DNA from: Nitrospirota bacterium
GTDB lineage: Bacteria; Nitrospirota; Nitrospiria; Nitrospirales; Nitrospiraceae
Reading direction: 5' to 3'
DNA: 64,000 bases
NCBI GenBank assembly: GCA_030645475.1
Contig: JAUSMA010000015.1
Coordinates: 186,001 to 250,000, forward strand
Shown: in pieces, positions 1 through 9,279 of the stretch
Numbering within the stretch: the stretch's first letter is position 1
Layout: each line of letters opens with the position of its first letter
Notes under the pieces: generated by a model
What the model was told of the DNA's origin: nothing
The model's database searches: none
The model's input: the letters and a program-made list of their open reading frames with translations, nothing else
Translations under genes and position numbers: made by a program

Positions 1-3000
1 GACGAGCCAGGTGACGAGTTCGAGATGAGTCTTTTCGTGAACCTGTTCCTGTTCATCAGGCAAAACAAAGCCACGACCAACTTGGAGGCCCGAGGCGGCG
101 CGTTTACGGAACGTCGCAACGACAGAGTCTACAGCTTTTTGCAGAAGCTTGTCGTAAGCTTTCATGTCGCTGCCGTGGTTCGTCTCCTGGTCGAAGAGGT
201 TGCAAAGCTGCGTGTACGGCTCGCTCTTGCCAGAACAAAGCATGCGGTAGATATCAAGAATCTGCTTCGGATGTGCAAAGCCAAAACGGACATTACCATC
301 GTCGAGAACATAGACCAAGAAGTAGGGCTGGAGCGGATTGATTGCCTCGGTGGCGTCGCCCTTGGTAGCACCAGTAACACTCGACCTCTTTTCCTGCCGA
401 AAGCAAAAGATGACGCCGGGCGCGATGACTTTATATTCCAGGTTAGGCGGCACTACGGTGTAGAGGCCAAACGGAGCATCTTTAAGCACGTCACGATTGG
501 CCTCGATGTATTTCAAAAGCTCAAGACGGAAGTCGTCAAGGGTGAACTCTGTGAGAGAGACGCTGTCGCCAAGGTCCTCCAAGTCAAGCACTTCATCTTT
601 GAGCTTGAGCAGTTGCTTGTCGCGGTAGCGGAGGTCTTCGTGGATGAGTTCCTCAATTTCTTCGCTCTGAAGAATGTTGTCCTCGACAGTGGCGGCAATG
701 TCCACGAGCGCCATACGAGCTTCCACACGATTTTTGAGATTGATGTATTTATTGAGGTCCTCGGTCGGCCAGAAATTGACGAGCTGGACTGAGTGGCTGG
801 CGCTGCCGATTCGGTCAATGCGACCAAAGCGCTGAATGATACGCACAGGGTTCCAGTGAATGTCGTAATTGATGAGGTAGTCGCAATCCTGAAGATTCTG
901 TCCTTCGGAGATGCAGTCCGTAGCAATTACAAGATCGATCTCCCCTTCCTGTGGCATGGTCGGAATCTTGTTTCGCTCCTTTGAGCGCGGAGAGAAATTG
1001 GTGAGAATCTGGTTGAAGGCTCTATCCCCAAAAGTAGTGCGGGTCTCTCCACCGCCGCAAACGAGCGCGATGTGGATGCCCAGATCTTTGCTGGCCCACT
1101 GCACAAGCGATTCGTAGAGGTAGGTCGCAGTATCGGCAAAGGCGGTAAAAACGAGCACTTTCTTGTTCGACTGGCCAAGCTTGTTGGTGGTTGGCTTGGC
1201 AACCTTTTCCGCGATGAGCTTCTTCAGGTCCTTGAGTTTTGCGTCTGTTTCTGGGGTAACGTTCTGCGCTGCATTCAAGAGTATGCGTAGCTGGTCCTTG
1301 TCCTTCTTTAGGTCCTTGAGCCAGTTCCTTCCACGGTCTAGTTCTAAATGCTCAAGACGATACTTCAGCTTGCCGCCGACCTGCAGGGCCTCTTCGAGCT
1401 CCTCGTCTTCGGCAGGATCGCCAAGATCGAATTCAATCTCGCTTGCGCCAGGACTCCCCGAGGCACCCGCTATGTAGGCATGAATTTTCTTTTCAAGGCC
1501 CTCAATCTTGTCGATCGTGCGTTCCATCGTGATCTCAAAGGACCTTACGGAGCTTTCAAGACGCTTCAGAAAGTTTACCTTCATCATGCCGATTAGGTAG
1601 TTCTCACGATCGGCTTGGCTGAACGGGTCACGGGTGCTCGTCTGATAATTCCCCTGAAACTGTTTCTGAACGTATTTGGATGGATTGAACAGTGAAAGCT
1701 TGTAGCCCGCAATTTCGTCGTTAATCTTGTCGTAGGAAAGGAATCGTCCTTGGGTGTCGATGGCCGAATAGACCGAAATTGGTTTTTTCCGCTGAGGGAA
1801 CCCACCCAATTGCGCAACTGTCTCTTTATAATATTTCTGGATGTGCTTGCGCGAGCGGGCGATGGTGAGTTCATCCAGAAGCTTGAAGAAGGCGGCACTA
1901 AGCCTCTCCAACAGATCCCCAGTTCTTCGTTCCGAACTTTGTTTACGCGCCCAAAGTGAAAAGACCTTCTGGGCTGCGGTCAGCGTATCCTTAAGACTGC
2001 CAATACCCAGAGTTTCGGCGAAAGTATTGTCGCTGCCCTCAGTGAGAAAGTAGAGCTGATTTCGCAGGTCCTTCAGGTCATTATTGACCGGTGTCGCAGA
2101 TAGTAGCAGCACCTTGGTGCGCACCCCGGCCTTGATGATGTCGTCCATAAGCCGTTGGTAGCGGCTTTTCCGTATGAGGTCTCCCGCTTCATCCCGTCTA
2201 CCCGGCGTGTTGTTGCGAAAGTTATGCGACTCGTCGATGACGACGAGATCGTAATTGCCCCACTCCAGAGTTCCGAGATTGATGTCGGCGGAGTAACCCT
2301 TGTCTCGGCTGAGATCAGTGTGGGATAGCACGTCATAACGGTAGCGGTCAGACAGGAACGGATTGAGACTGCTGTTAGCTGTGTAGACAGTCCAATTCTC
2401 TCTCAATTTCTTGGGGCAGAGAACGAGCACCCGTTCGTTCTTCAACTCAAAGTACTTGATGACAGCAAGAGCCTCAAATGTTTTCCCCAGACCAACGCTG
2501 TCGGCGATGATGCAGCCGTTGTATCGGAGAATCTTATTGATAGCGCCCTTAACGCCATCCTTTTGAAACTCAAAGAGTTTCTTCCAAGTGTCGGTTTCAA
2601 AAAGGCTGGTGCGGCCGAGATCCGCATCGGTTTTGCCAGTGTCTTCCAGGAACCTTTCGAAGATGTGGAAGAGAGTCTTGTAATAGATGAATTCCGGTGC
2701 GTTGTTCTCGTAGAGCTGCTTGAGGTATTGCAAAACCTCTTCTTTTACATTTTTGACAAGATCTTCATTGCCCCAGAGTTCATCAAACCATTGCTTGAGC
2801 TCCTGGCGGTCGCGATTGCCATCAACGACAAGGTTCAACTCGATATTGTTATTGCCTGTTCCCAGACCAAGGCCGCGCACCGTGAAATTTGAGCTGCCAA
2901 GAATGGCGTCTTCTACCCCTGCTGTCGCTACGTGATACATCTTCCCGTGGAGCAGGTTGGATTGTTTGATGGTCTTGATGTCAACTTTTCGCTCTATCCA

Positions 3001-3312
3001 GTCAGCGCATTCTTTGGCAACGCGCTTTTGCTGAAGTTTATTGGCAAGCTCCAGCCCATCGGCATCAATGATGAAGGCTTTCTTCTCTGTTTTGCTGGGG
3101 TCAAGTCGATTGATGAAGGATGGCTCACCAAAAAGAAAATCAAGGTGTTCAATACGATCAAGGGTGTCCTTGAGTGCGTCATAGGCGTAAATCGTGAAGT
3201 AAGCGGAGACGATCGATAACCTGGAGCCATCCAGGATCTTCGCGCACAGGAAATCGGCGACAGTCCCTCGACTATGGTTATCACGGATACCGGAATCAGG
3301 CTTTGTTGTCAT
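1..3312 (-). CDS. PLD/HKD nuclease-SNF2 helicase fusion (C-terminus beyond the window)
   Basis: The minus-strand frame is open from ATG at 3312 to base 1 (1104 codons), so the C-terminus is missing. Around residues 121-145 there is an HKD-type site, HGK followed by GSSNFT. SNF2/superfamily 2 helicase motifs follow: Walker A-like DSVGLGKTF (about 270), a DESH box (about 357), SATPVNN (about 405), and motif VI as QRFGRIDRIG (about 815). This is the domain order of Snf2-like helicases with an N-terminal PLD nuclease. Such proteins occur in defence loci and DNA repair, but no partner is visible because the downstream side is cut off. Nucleic-acid remodelling or cleavage is inferred; a specific system cannot be named. 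Confidence 0.9.
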   Translation of the reverse strand, partial: MTTKPDSGIRDNHSRGTVADFLCAKILDGSRLSIVSAYFTIYAYDALKDTLDRIEHLDFLFGEPSFINRLDPSKTEKKAFIIDADGLELANKLQQKRVAKECADWIERKVDIKTIKQSNLLHGKMYHVATAGVEDAILGSSNFTVRGLGLGTGNNNIELNLVVDGNRDRQELKQWFDELWGNEDLVKNVKEEVLQYLKQLYENNAPEFIYYKTLFHIFERFLEDTGKTDADLGRTSLFETDTWKKLFEFQKDGVKGAINKILRYNGCIIADSVGLGKTFEALAVIKYFELKNERVLVLCPKKLRENWTVYTANSSLNPFLSDRYRYDVLSHTDLSRDKGYSADINLGTLEWGNYDLVVIDESHNFRNNTPGRRDEAGDLIRKSRYQRLMDDIIKAGVRTKVLLLSATPVNNDLKDLRNQLYFLTEGSDNTFAETLGIGSLKDTLTAAQKVFSLWARKQSSERRTGDLLERLSAAFFKLLDELTIARSRKHIQKYYKETVAQLGGFPQRKKPISVYSAIDTQGRFLSYDKINDEIAGYKLSLFNPSKYVQKQFQGNYQTSTRDPFSQADRENYLIGMMKVNFLKRLESSVRSFEITMERTIDKIEGLEKKIHAYIAGASGSPGASEIEFDLGDPAEDEELEEALQVGGKLKYRLEHLELDRGRNWLKDLKKDKDQLRILLNAAQNVTPETDAKLKDLKKLIAEKVAKPTTNKLGQSNKKVLVFTAFADTATYLYESLVQWASKDLGIHIALVCGGGETRTTFGDRAFNQILTNFSPRSKERNKIPTMPQEGEIDLVIATDCISEGQNLQDCDYLINYDIHWNPVRIIQRFGRIDRIGSASHSVQLVNFWPTEDLNKYINLKNRVEARMALVDIAATVEDNILQSEEIEELIHEDLRYRDKQLLKLKDEVLDLEDLGDSVSLTEFTLDDFRLELLKYIEANRDVLKDAPFGLYTVVPPNLEYKVIAPGVIFCFRQEKRSSVTGATKGDATEAINPLQPYFLVYVLDDGNVRFGFAHPKQILDIYRMLCSGKSEPYTQLCNLFDQETNHGSDMKAYDKLLQKAVDSVVATFRKRAASGLQVGRGFVLPDEQEQVHEKTHLELVTWLV

Positions 3313-3433
3313 TCGAGAACACACAATCGTTTGACTTTGTAAGTATGGTGCGCAATGACGCCATCGGACAACACTAAGTCGCCCTGAGCAAATCTCGACG
3401 GCCGACATTCGGGGTCAAACGCGACCATTGAGT

Positions 3434-3700
3434 TCACATTATTGAGCCTTCATTGATCGTGATTCGCTTTGACCCAGGCCATAGGCAGATGTTTACGGCG
3501 CTTTTCTTACCCTTGGTGGTCGCGCGATTGTAACTATTAAGTCGCCCTAGCAACTGTCCAAGACCAAGGCTTAACTTGAGTGCTTCTTCAAAACTAATGG
3601 TGACATTGGTAGCTATGGGCATATCCGCCGGTAATGCTGGACTGAAGTGATCTACATTCAATGTTCCGAAACTCTTCTTCTCCTTGATTTTCTTGGTCAT
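3434..3700 (-). CDS. Small hypothetical protein upstream of the PLD-helicase gene
   Basis: This 88-residue protein has a lysine-rich N-terminus (MTKKIKEKKSFG) and a middle segment, ISFEEALKLSLGLGQLLG, that could form an amphipathic helix. I do not recognise the family. A GGAGAA ribosome binding site lies 6-7 nt before the ATG, with a TATAAT box just upstream of it, so the start is well supported. It points the same way as the helicase gene that follows 121 nt downstream, so the two may be co-transcribed. A function linked to the helicase is only an inference from position. Confidence 0.6.
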   Translation of the reverse strand: MTKKIKEKKSFGTLNVDHFSPALPADMPIATNVTISFEEALKLSLGLGQLLGRLNSYNRATTKGKKSAVNICLWPGSKRITINEGSIM

Positions 3701-3706
3701 ATCTAC

Positions 3707-3720
3707 TTCTCCAAATTATA
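3707..3720 (-). promoter_or_regulatory. RBS and candidate -10 box for the 88-residue ORF
   Basis: Reading the minus strand, TATAAT (3720-3715) is followed by GGAGAA (3712-3707) and then the ATG at 3700. No good -35 hexamer is seen 16-18 nt upstream. The -10 and the RBS lie so close together that the leader would be very short. Confidence 0.35.
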
Positions 3721-3750
3721 AGCACGCATCAAATGTGCGGCTGAAGCAGC

Positions 3751-3963
3751 ACCTAGCAGGTTGTTGACAAACTACCAAGCCACTGCAGAAATGCGCATGC
3801 CAGAACAGTTGCAGATGCTGTCAGAAGTCGTCGCAGGCTGTTCAGAAAGGCCGTCCAGCAAGGCCGCAGCAAGCGGAGAGGTGAAGCGTACTCTCGGCAG
3901 TACGTTGAGCCTCTGCGCGCCGCGAGAACGCCGCTGGCGGCCTTTGTCAACAGCCTGCTAGGT
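3751..3963. repeat. 213-bp element with 21-bp terminal inverted repeats containing a family I repeat
   Basis: The ends 3751-3771 and 3943-3963 are inverted copies of each other with one mismatch in 21 positions (ACCTAGCAG at the left, CTGCTAGGT at the right). Inside, 3833-3958 is a diverged copy of the dispersed family I repeat, recognisable by GCAAGGCCGCAGC, the central GTAC-rich inner hairpin and CGCGAGAACG. The other family I copies lack this extra outer inverted repeat. It lies 3' of the minus-strand HhH gene, about 75 nt from its stop codon. Confidence 0.6.
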
Positions 3964-4033
3964 AACTGCGGACGAAGAATACGCTTTCCCCTCTGCGAAA
4001 GCACCCACCTCGAATTTCATACTCGCCTTTGAT

Positions 4034-4438
4034 TTATATGTTGTTCGAGCCTCTCAGTAGAAAGAAGTTATCCAATACTTTTGGTCCTACACCTCTTACT
4101 CGTTTGAGGAGCTCAGCTACTTCCGTTCTCGTTCCGTCCGTAAGGATACGCTCATTGGACGCGAGTTCATCGGCCAGTTGGCCCAATGATGACAACCGAT
4201 CCGTAAAGATCGCTGTCATAGCGTGGCCTCGATCGTATCCGGCTGCTACTAACCTTCGGGCGATTTCCTCGCGATTCCAGCAAGCGAAGCCGCATGGATC
4301 GAATAGGTCATTGGCCTTAAGCGATTCAAAAAGGTTGAAGACTTTTATCAACGAATAGTTATTAACCGAAAGCATTGCAATTACTAGATCAGCCCAAGGA
4401 TTCCCACGCCAATCTACTTTTTCTTTGGTCATTTGCAT
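4034..4438 (-). CDS. Small HhH (endonuclease III-fold-like) protein
   Basis: This is a 134-residue protein. Near its C-terminus is a helix-hairpin-helix signature, RVRGVGPKVLDNFF, like the LPGVGRKTA segment of endonuclease III-type DNA glycosylases. The N-terminal NPWADLVIAMLSVNN resembles the first helices of that fold. It lacks the C-terminal 4Fe-4S cluster loop and is shorter than a functional glycosylase (about 210 residues). It may bind DNA or be a reduced glycosylase-like protein; activity is unproven. A start three codons in (ATG at 4432) is also possible. It stands alone on the minus strand next to the SOS-type cassette on the plus strand. Confidence 0.6.
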   Translation of the reverse strand: MQMTKEKVDWRGNPWADLVIAMLSVNNYSLIKVFNLFESLKANDLFDPCGFACWNREEIARRLVAAGYDRGHAMTAIFTDRLSSLGQLADELASNERILTDGTRTEVAELLKRVRGVGPKVLDNFFLLRGSNNI

Positions 4439-4784
4439 TCTCGGCTACTAAAACTCAAGCTCTTTCACTTTTTTGGTTAACTCGCAAATTTTTGAAATCT
4501 TGGATCCGGCCTTGCGATCATAGATTCATCCAGAGATCCTGCCTTCCCTGTTCGTTCTGTCCGAAACGAGCCCCAGATAGGCTGAGTTGCTACTCAACTA
4601 TTGCTGGCGCAGAATACCCCTTTCCCAGCGAGAAATCATCCCGCTCTTGGAGTGGAATTGCTTGTTTTTCGGACACTTCCAGGGATCAACCTGATTGATA
4701 TGTTGGTAGGCCCAGATGCGTCATTAATCTGCAGGCTTCCTGATTCATCGAACCCTCAAAAGCTTCCATGATAAAGTTGCCCCC
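4439..4784. other. Intergenic region with no recognised gene
   Basis: This 346-nt spacer separates the divergent HhH gene and the SRAP gene, so promoters for both should lie here. I see no convincing ORF, RNA gene or clear LexA-type palindrome. Confidence 0.5.
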
Positions 4785-5462
4785 ATGTGTGGACGCTTTA
4801 CCCAAACGGCTTCGCCAGCGGTGATCGCGGAACAGTTTGGCGTCACCGTGCCTCCCCTATTCTTCACGCCTCGCTACAACATTGCCCCATCACAGCCAGT
4901 CGCCGCGATCCGGATCGAGCCTGGGACGACGACCCGTCAGCTGGTGCAGTTACGCTGGGGCCTGATTCCCTCCTGGGCCAAGGACCCGAAGATCGGGCAT
5001 CAATGCATCAATGCCAAAGCGGAGACCGTGGCGGAGAAACCTTCGTTTCGTGCCGCGTTCAAATCGCGGCGTTGCCTGGTGATTGCGACGGGGTTCTATG
5101 AATGGCAGGTCCAGGGAAAGGCGAAGCAACCGATGTGGATCGGCTTGAAGAGTCACCGTCCCTTTGCCTTTGCCGGTTTGTGGGAACAGTGGCAACCTCC
5201 GGAAGGCGCGGCCATCGAATCCTGCACGATCCTCACGACGGAGCCGAACGAGTTACTGCAACCGATTCACAACCGCATGCCGGTGATTCTGGCCCCCACA
5301 GCCTACGACCAGTGGCTCGATCCGACCGTCCTGCAGACCGCATCGCTGCAAGCACTTCTTCGCCCCTATCCGAGTGAAGAGCTCCAGGCCTACCCCGTCA
5401 GTACGCTCGTGAACAACCCGAAGCACGAGGCTCCAAACTGCCTTGAACCGCTTCCGGCGTAG
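4785..5462 (+). CDS. yedK: SRAP-domain abasic-site processing protein (YedK/HMCES family)
   Basis: This 225-residue protein begins MCGRFTQ, so Cys2 becomes the N-terminal catalytic residue once Met is removed. The other conserved SRAP residues are visible: Asn32 (YNIAPSQ), Glu106 (GFYEW) and His162 (IHNRMPVIL). The family forms a thiazolidine DNA-protein crosslink with abasic sites in single-stranded DNA and shields them. Length and motif order are full-length. It lies 35 nt before umuD and points the same way, forming a damage-tolerance cassette, which fits genome-context links between SRAP proteins and SOS mutagenesis. Confidence 0.93.
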   Translation: MCGRFTQTASPAVIAEQFGVTVPPLFFTPRYNIAPSQPVAAIRIEPGTTTRQLVQLRWGLIPSWAKDPKIGHQCINAKAETVAEKPSFRAAFKSRRCLVIATGFYEWQVQGKAKQPMWIGLKSHRPFAFAGLWEQWQPPEGAAIESCTILTTEPNELLQPIHNRMPVILAPTAYDQWLDPTVLQTASLQALLRPYPSEELQAYPVSTLVNNPKHEAPNCLEPLPA

Positions 5463-5497
5463 GGCTACACTACGGCCTCTTTGTTACGAGGTCTTCA

Positions 5498-5929
5498 ATG
5501 CCGATGAATGTGGATGCCGTCTACGCGCCCGATCTCTCGACGCGTTATGCCCTCCCCGTCTTTCTGGGGCGCTTGCCGGCCGGCTTTCCCTCCCCCGCTG
5601 ACGACTATATCGAGGGCAAGCTTGATCTCAATCGTCATCTCATCAAGCACCCAGCAGCCACCTTCTTTGTCCGCGTGACCGGCGACTCCATGATCGGGGC
5701 GGGCATTCACTCCGGCGACCTGCTAGTGGTGGATCGGTCGCTCGACGCGGTCGATGGCAATGTGATCGTGGCGGCGCTCGATGGCGAACTGACGGTCAAG
5801 CGACTCTTCAGACAAGGCGAGATCCTGCGCCTGCTCCCAGCCAACACCGCCTATGAACCGATTGAGATTCTGACCCAGCAATCCTTTGAAATATTTGGTG
5901 TCGTCACCAACGTCATCCACTCGCTCTGA
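5498..5929 (+). CDS. umuD: UmuD-type S24 peptidase, SOS mutagenesis
   Basis: This 143-residue protein has a Ser-Lys dyad at Ser64 (GDSM) and Lys101 (LTVKRL). A predicted autocleavage site Ala28-Gly29 lies in [12 protein letters not shown]. All three positions are exactly four residues later than Cys24-Gly25, Ser60 and Lys97 of E. coli UmuD, so the protein looks functional. RecA-stimulated self-cleavage would yield UmuD', the partner of the UmuC polymerase. A downstream Met at residue 3 is an alternative start. umuC starts 7 nt after the stop codon, so an operon is clear. Confidence 0.95.
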   Translation: MPMNVDAVYAPDLSTRYALPVFLGRLPAGFPSPADDYIEGKLDLNRHLIKHPAATFFVRVTGDSMIGAGIHSGDLLVVDRSLDAVDGNVIVAALDGELTVKRLFRQGEILRLLPANTAYEPIEILTQQSFEIFGVVTNVIHSL

Positions 5930-5936
5930 GGGTCCG

Positions 5937-7205
5937 ATGCCTCCCGTCTTTGCCCTCATCGATTGCAATAACTTCTATGCCTCCTGCGAACGGCTCTTCA
6001 ATCCAAAGTTAGCCGGGCAACCGATTGTGGTGCTGTCCAATAATGACGGCTGTGTGGTGGCGCGTTCCAATGAAGCGAAGGCGCTCGGAATCAAGATGGG
6101 CGTGCCGGAGTTTCAGATTCGTCCCCTGCTCCGCGCGCATCACGTACAGGTGTTCTCCTCGAACTACCGGCTCTACGGCGATCTGTCCCAGCGAGTGATG
6201 GAAACCTTGGAGCAGTTCAGCCCGGATCTCGAAATCTATTCCATCGATGAAGCCTTCTTGAGTCTGGTGGGGTTCGAACGACGCAACCTGACGAACTATG
6301 GGCGCACGATCCGCAAGACGGTGAAGCAATGGACGGGCCTCCCCGTCTCGGTCGGCATCGCCGAGACGAAGACGCTCGCCAAGCTCGCCAACCGGGTGGC
6401 GAAACGGACCGCGGACACAAACGGGGTGTTCGACCTGCTGGCCTGTCAGGACCGGGAGGCCCTCTTAGATGGAGTGGCGGTGGGAGATGTCTGGGGAATC
6501 GGGCCGAACTCTGTGCGTCTGCTCACGCAGCGCGGGATCACGACGGCCCTGCAGTTGCGCGAGGCGGACGAGCCTTGGATCAGGAAGCACCTGGGTGTGG
6601 TCGGCCTGCGAGTGGTGGCTGAACTCAGAGGCCAGTCCTGCCTCATACTTGAAGACTGTCCCCCGCCCAAGCAAGGGATTACCTGCTCACGGGCCTTTGG
6701 CCGATCCGTCAGTACGCTCGCCGAGATGGAAGAGGCGGTGTCGTCCTATGTCTCTCGTGCCGCGAAGAAGCTGCGGGATGAAGGATTGGCGGCCACGGTG
6801 CTGACCGTGTTCATCATGACGAACGCCTTCACAGATGAGCCACAGTATCGCAACTCGGTAACCTGTGAACTGCCGGTTGGCACGGATTCGACCTCGGAAC
6901 TCATCAGGGCTGCATTGAAGGGACTGCGCCACATCTATCGGGACGGCTATCGCTATAAGAAAGCGGGGGTGATGTGCACAGCCCTCGTGCCAGCCGACCA
7001 GGTGCAGCCGGATCTGTTCGACCGGCAGGATCGTCCCAAGTCGAAACGGTTGATGTCGGCTTTGGATGCGATCAATGATCGCTGGGGAGCCGGGACGCTG
7101 GATTATGCGTCGAATGGATTGACGCAAGCCTGGCAGACGCACTGTCACCACCGTTCACCCGCCTACACGACCAATTGGGATCAACTGCCAGTCGTGACGG
7201 CCTGA
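5937..7205 (+). CDS. umuC: UmuC, Y-family DNA polymerase V catalytic subunit
   Basis: From ATG 5937 the protein is 422 residues, the length of E. coli UmuC. The open frame extends 17 codons further upstream into umuD, but [21 protein letters not shown] is the proper N-terminus and follows the umuD stop by 7 nt. The Y-family metal-binding residues are present: Asp9 in the first motif and the Asp-Glu of YSIDEAF. HhH-like palm/thumb segments ([14 protein letters not shown]) and a little-finger region follow. With UmuD' it would carry out translesion synthesis. Confidence 0.96.
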   Translation: MPPVFALIDCNNFYASCERLFNPKLAGQPIVVLSNNDGCVVARSNEAKALGIKMGVPEFQIRPLLRAHHVQVFSSNYRLYGDLSQRVMETLEQFSPDLEIYSIDEAFLSLVGFERRNLTNYGRTIRKTVKQWTGLPVSVGIAETKTLAKLANRVAKRTADTNGVFDLLACQDREALLDGVAVGDVWGIGPNSVRLLTQRGITTALQLREADEPWIRKHLGVVGLRVVAELRGQSCLILEDCPPPKQGITCSRAFGRSVSTLAEMEEAVSSYVSRAAKKLRDEGLAATVLTVFIMTNAFTDEPQYRNSVTCELPVGTDSTSELIRAALKGLRHIYRDGYRYKKAGVMCTALVPADQVQPDLFDRQDRPKSKRLMSALDAINDRWGAGTLDYASNGLTQAWQTHCHHRSPAYTTNWDQLPVVTA

Positions 7206-7451
7206 GTCTTCTATCTCATCGAGTAAGACCACTTCCTCCCTTGTAATTACCCACTACTCACTTCTTCCTGTATCGTTTTTTTCGTCTGAGTATCTGTCCC
7301 GATACACGCCCATACCGACACAAGAAACTTGCTCATAGAAAATTCACGAACTTCCACACCTTGATGCCCTCTACACGCTCGGCATGAGGGTTGCTGAAAG
7401 AGCCCTTATTAGAGAGGTACTGGACCCAGCTCTAACCTACGAGGCAACACT

Positions 7452-7829
7452 ATGAACAGGTCTGTGGCGATTGAAGAAGTTGAAACGGGAAACCACACCA
7501 CGCCAGGCATCAGCGCGAGCCTCACTCGGGAACTGCTCCAAGCCTGGTGCGAAACCGAGCTGTCATGGCTAATCTACGAACCTCACCACGCGCCACCTCT
7601 ATGGGAAATGGTTGCCAGACATGTTCGCGGCCACCTTTGCGCATTATGGGCGTTAGGGATGTTGCAAGGCCAAAGCCTGACGGAGGCGTTTGCTGTCAGG
7701 TGTGATCAGACGACGATGACTTCAGCCGACATACTCAACCGCCAGGTTGTTTGTCTTGTCGGAGTGGCATCTGTCACACCGAGGGAGTTTACCTGGTGGC
7801 GAATCCGCATACACTTGAAGCCAAAATAG
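7452..7829 (+). CDS. Orphan phage tail-sheath C-terminal-like protein
   Basis: This 125-residue ORF resembles the C-terminal domain of contractile-tail sheath proteins (gpFI-like). Shared features are a VARHVRGHLCALWALGMLQG region, an EAFAVRCDQTTMTSADILN segment matching the sheath EAFFVRCD..TMT..DI pattern, and VGVASVTPREF resembling the conserved VGVAPVKPAEF. A full sheath is about 400-500 residues, so only the last quarter is present, behind an unrelated N-terminus of about 25 residues. No other tail genes are nearby. It could be a decayed prophage remnant or a repurposed domain. The frame is intact with a Met start, but its RBS is weak. Confidence 0.6.
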   Translation: MNRSVAIEEVETGNHTTPGISASLTRELLQAWCETELSWLIYEPHHAPPLWEMVARHVRGHLCALWALGMLQGQSLTEAFAVRCDQTTMTSADILNRQVVCLVGVASVTPREFTWWRIRIHLKPK

Positions 7830-7875
7830 CTGCTCGCTTCGCCACGATGTCGCAAAGCTGCTAACATTATGCCCT

Positions 7876-8346
7876 ATGGTCATTGTCTGGGCAGTGCTCC
7901 TCACACTCTTTCAGGCCGCTTCCGTTTTCGCTGTCGATTTCTCTGGCCACATTATTTCCGTCCTCGACGGCGACACCATCGAAGTGCTCCACAACCAACA
8001 CCCTGAACGCATCCGACTCAGCGGCATCGACTGTCCGGAGAAAAAGCAGGCCTTCGGCCAGCGAGCCAAGCAAGCGGCATCAGAGCTCGCATTCGAGAAA
8101 GACGTGACCATCCAGACTCACGGTCACGACAAGTACAATCGCACTATCGGGGAAGTAATCCTGCCGGATGGTATTAACCTCAATCAGGAACTCGTCAAGC
8201 AAGGCTGGTGCTGGTGGTATCGGAGGTATGCGCCTGGGGATACGGTGCTGGAGGGGCTAGAGAACGAAGCGCGAGAGGGGCGGAGAGGCTTGTGGGCTGA
8301 TCCACAGCCGGTGCCGCCGTGGGAGTGGCGGAAGAAAAGCCGTTGA
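7876..8346 (+). CDS. Secreted thermonuclease (SNase-like)
   Basis: This 156-residue protein has a short N-terminal signal peptide (cleavage probably after AASVFA). The staphylococcal nuclease fold follows: SVLDGDTIEVL with the catalytic Asp, IRLSGIDCPE with the catalytic Arg, and a DKYNRTIGEV segment carrying the second catalytic Arg. The C-terminal [21 protein letters not shown] is the usual final helix. It would hydrolyse DNA and RNA outside the cytoplasm in a calcium-dependent manner. It is the only intact member of three related copies here; the others are at 14445-14858 and 20280-20414. Confidence 0.9.
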   Translation: MVIVWAVLLTLFQAASVFAVDFSGHIISVLDGDTIEVLHNQHPERIRLSGIDCPEKKQAFGQRAKQAASELAFEKDVTIQTHGHDKYNRTIGEVILPDGINLNQELVKQGWCWWYRRYAPGDTVLEGLENEAREGRRGLWADPQPVPPWEWRKKSR

Positions 8347-9279
8347 GACCAACGTATTTGTAGTAGTTCAGTCTCGACCTGGCAGTCAGTATCAGCTATC
8401 GACCCAAACCCGAAGTCCACGACCGACCGCTATCAGGTGGGCCAATCGAATAACGGCGCCATCGGGATCCCACGGGGTGTAAAAGAAAGAACGTTCACAG
8501 CAGCACTTGCGTCTTAAGTTAGTGCCGAAGGCGGGATTGTGTCGGAGGGGGTTGCCTAAGTCCTTGATGATTGGGCAATCCACTTCTCCTCCCGCTCCAG
8601 TGGCGGGGATGGTGAGTTGGTTCTCTTTGTTGCTCGTCGGTTCATTTCTGCCAGGTTTGCCGCTCTTCTTAACACTGGGATAACACCTGTTTCCTTGCAA
8701 GCGTCGAGGCCGCTCATGCACACCCACCTGGGGGCCACCCTTGTTCCCCCACCCCTCGCGTGTGGCCAGTGGGTATCAGGTGAAGCGAGTGCCGTAGCAA
8801 GGTTGGGAGAAATTTATGAAAACTAAAACTACCGCCGTAGCAGTGCGGCTTCAAATGCCGATAAAGTTCTTACTCGCATTTATCGAAAACGACTCGGCGT
8901 TTTATGGTTGCCGTGCGTCGCGCCATTTGCCTCGGAATTACTTTCTCTACAATCCCCTCTATTGTCGTCTCTTGTATTGTCCCCTTTTGCATGACGTTCA
9001 GTATTTCTCTAGGCCCGATTAGACCTATCAAGAAAAAATTGTCTTTGTCGTATAACTCAAAGGTCAGATAGAAGTCGCACTGGCTCAACTAGCCGGGGTG
9101 ATGAGAGGGGGCTTCTGTGCCACTAAGGACGCGCAGGTTTGCCCCTTACAAGTCCACACTGGCAAACCCTGCGGGGCCCCTATTCCCCTACGAAAGATTA
9201 CTCGCTTTGCTCATGACAAAGGCGCATGGTGCGCCCATTCGGGGAGAGGGTTACGATGTCTGGCTTTGGCTAGCTGGCC
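8347..9279. other. Long accessory spacer with no supported gene
   Basis: This 930-nt spacer holds several short ORFs on both strands, none with a recognisable family or good start. The most protein-like is a minus frame at 8870-9088 (72 codons, TTG start right after an in-frame stop) reading DFYLTFELYDKDNFF..., which may be a decayed gene end. The region resembles degraded accessory DNA. The NHL gene's promoter presumably lies near its right end. Confidence 0.4.

Noticed and set aside
25..792. Long plus-strand ORF of 255 codons at the left edge
   Set aside because: It is antisense to the PLD-SNF2 helicase, whose frame carries recognisable motifs on the minus strand.
3700..4033. Rho-independent terminator reading of family I repeats
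   Set aside because: They have no T-tract after the stem. A termination role would need experimental support, so I kept them as repeats.
8392..8727. 111-codon minus ORF in the long spacer
   Set aside because: Pro/Arg-rich with no family resemblance and no good RBS.
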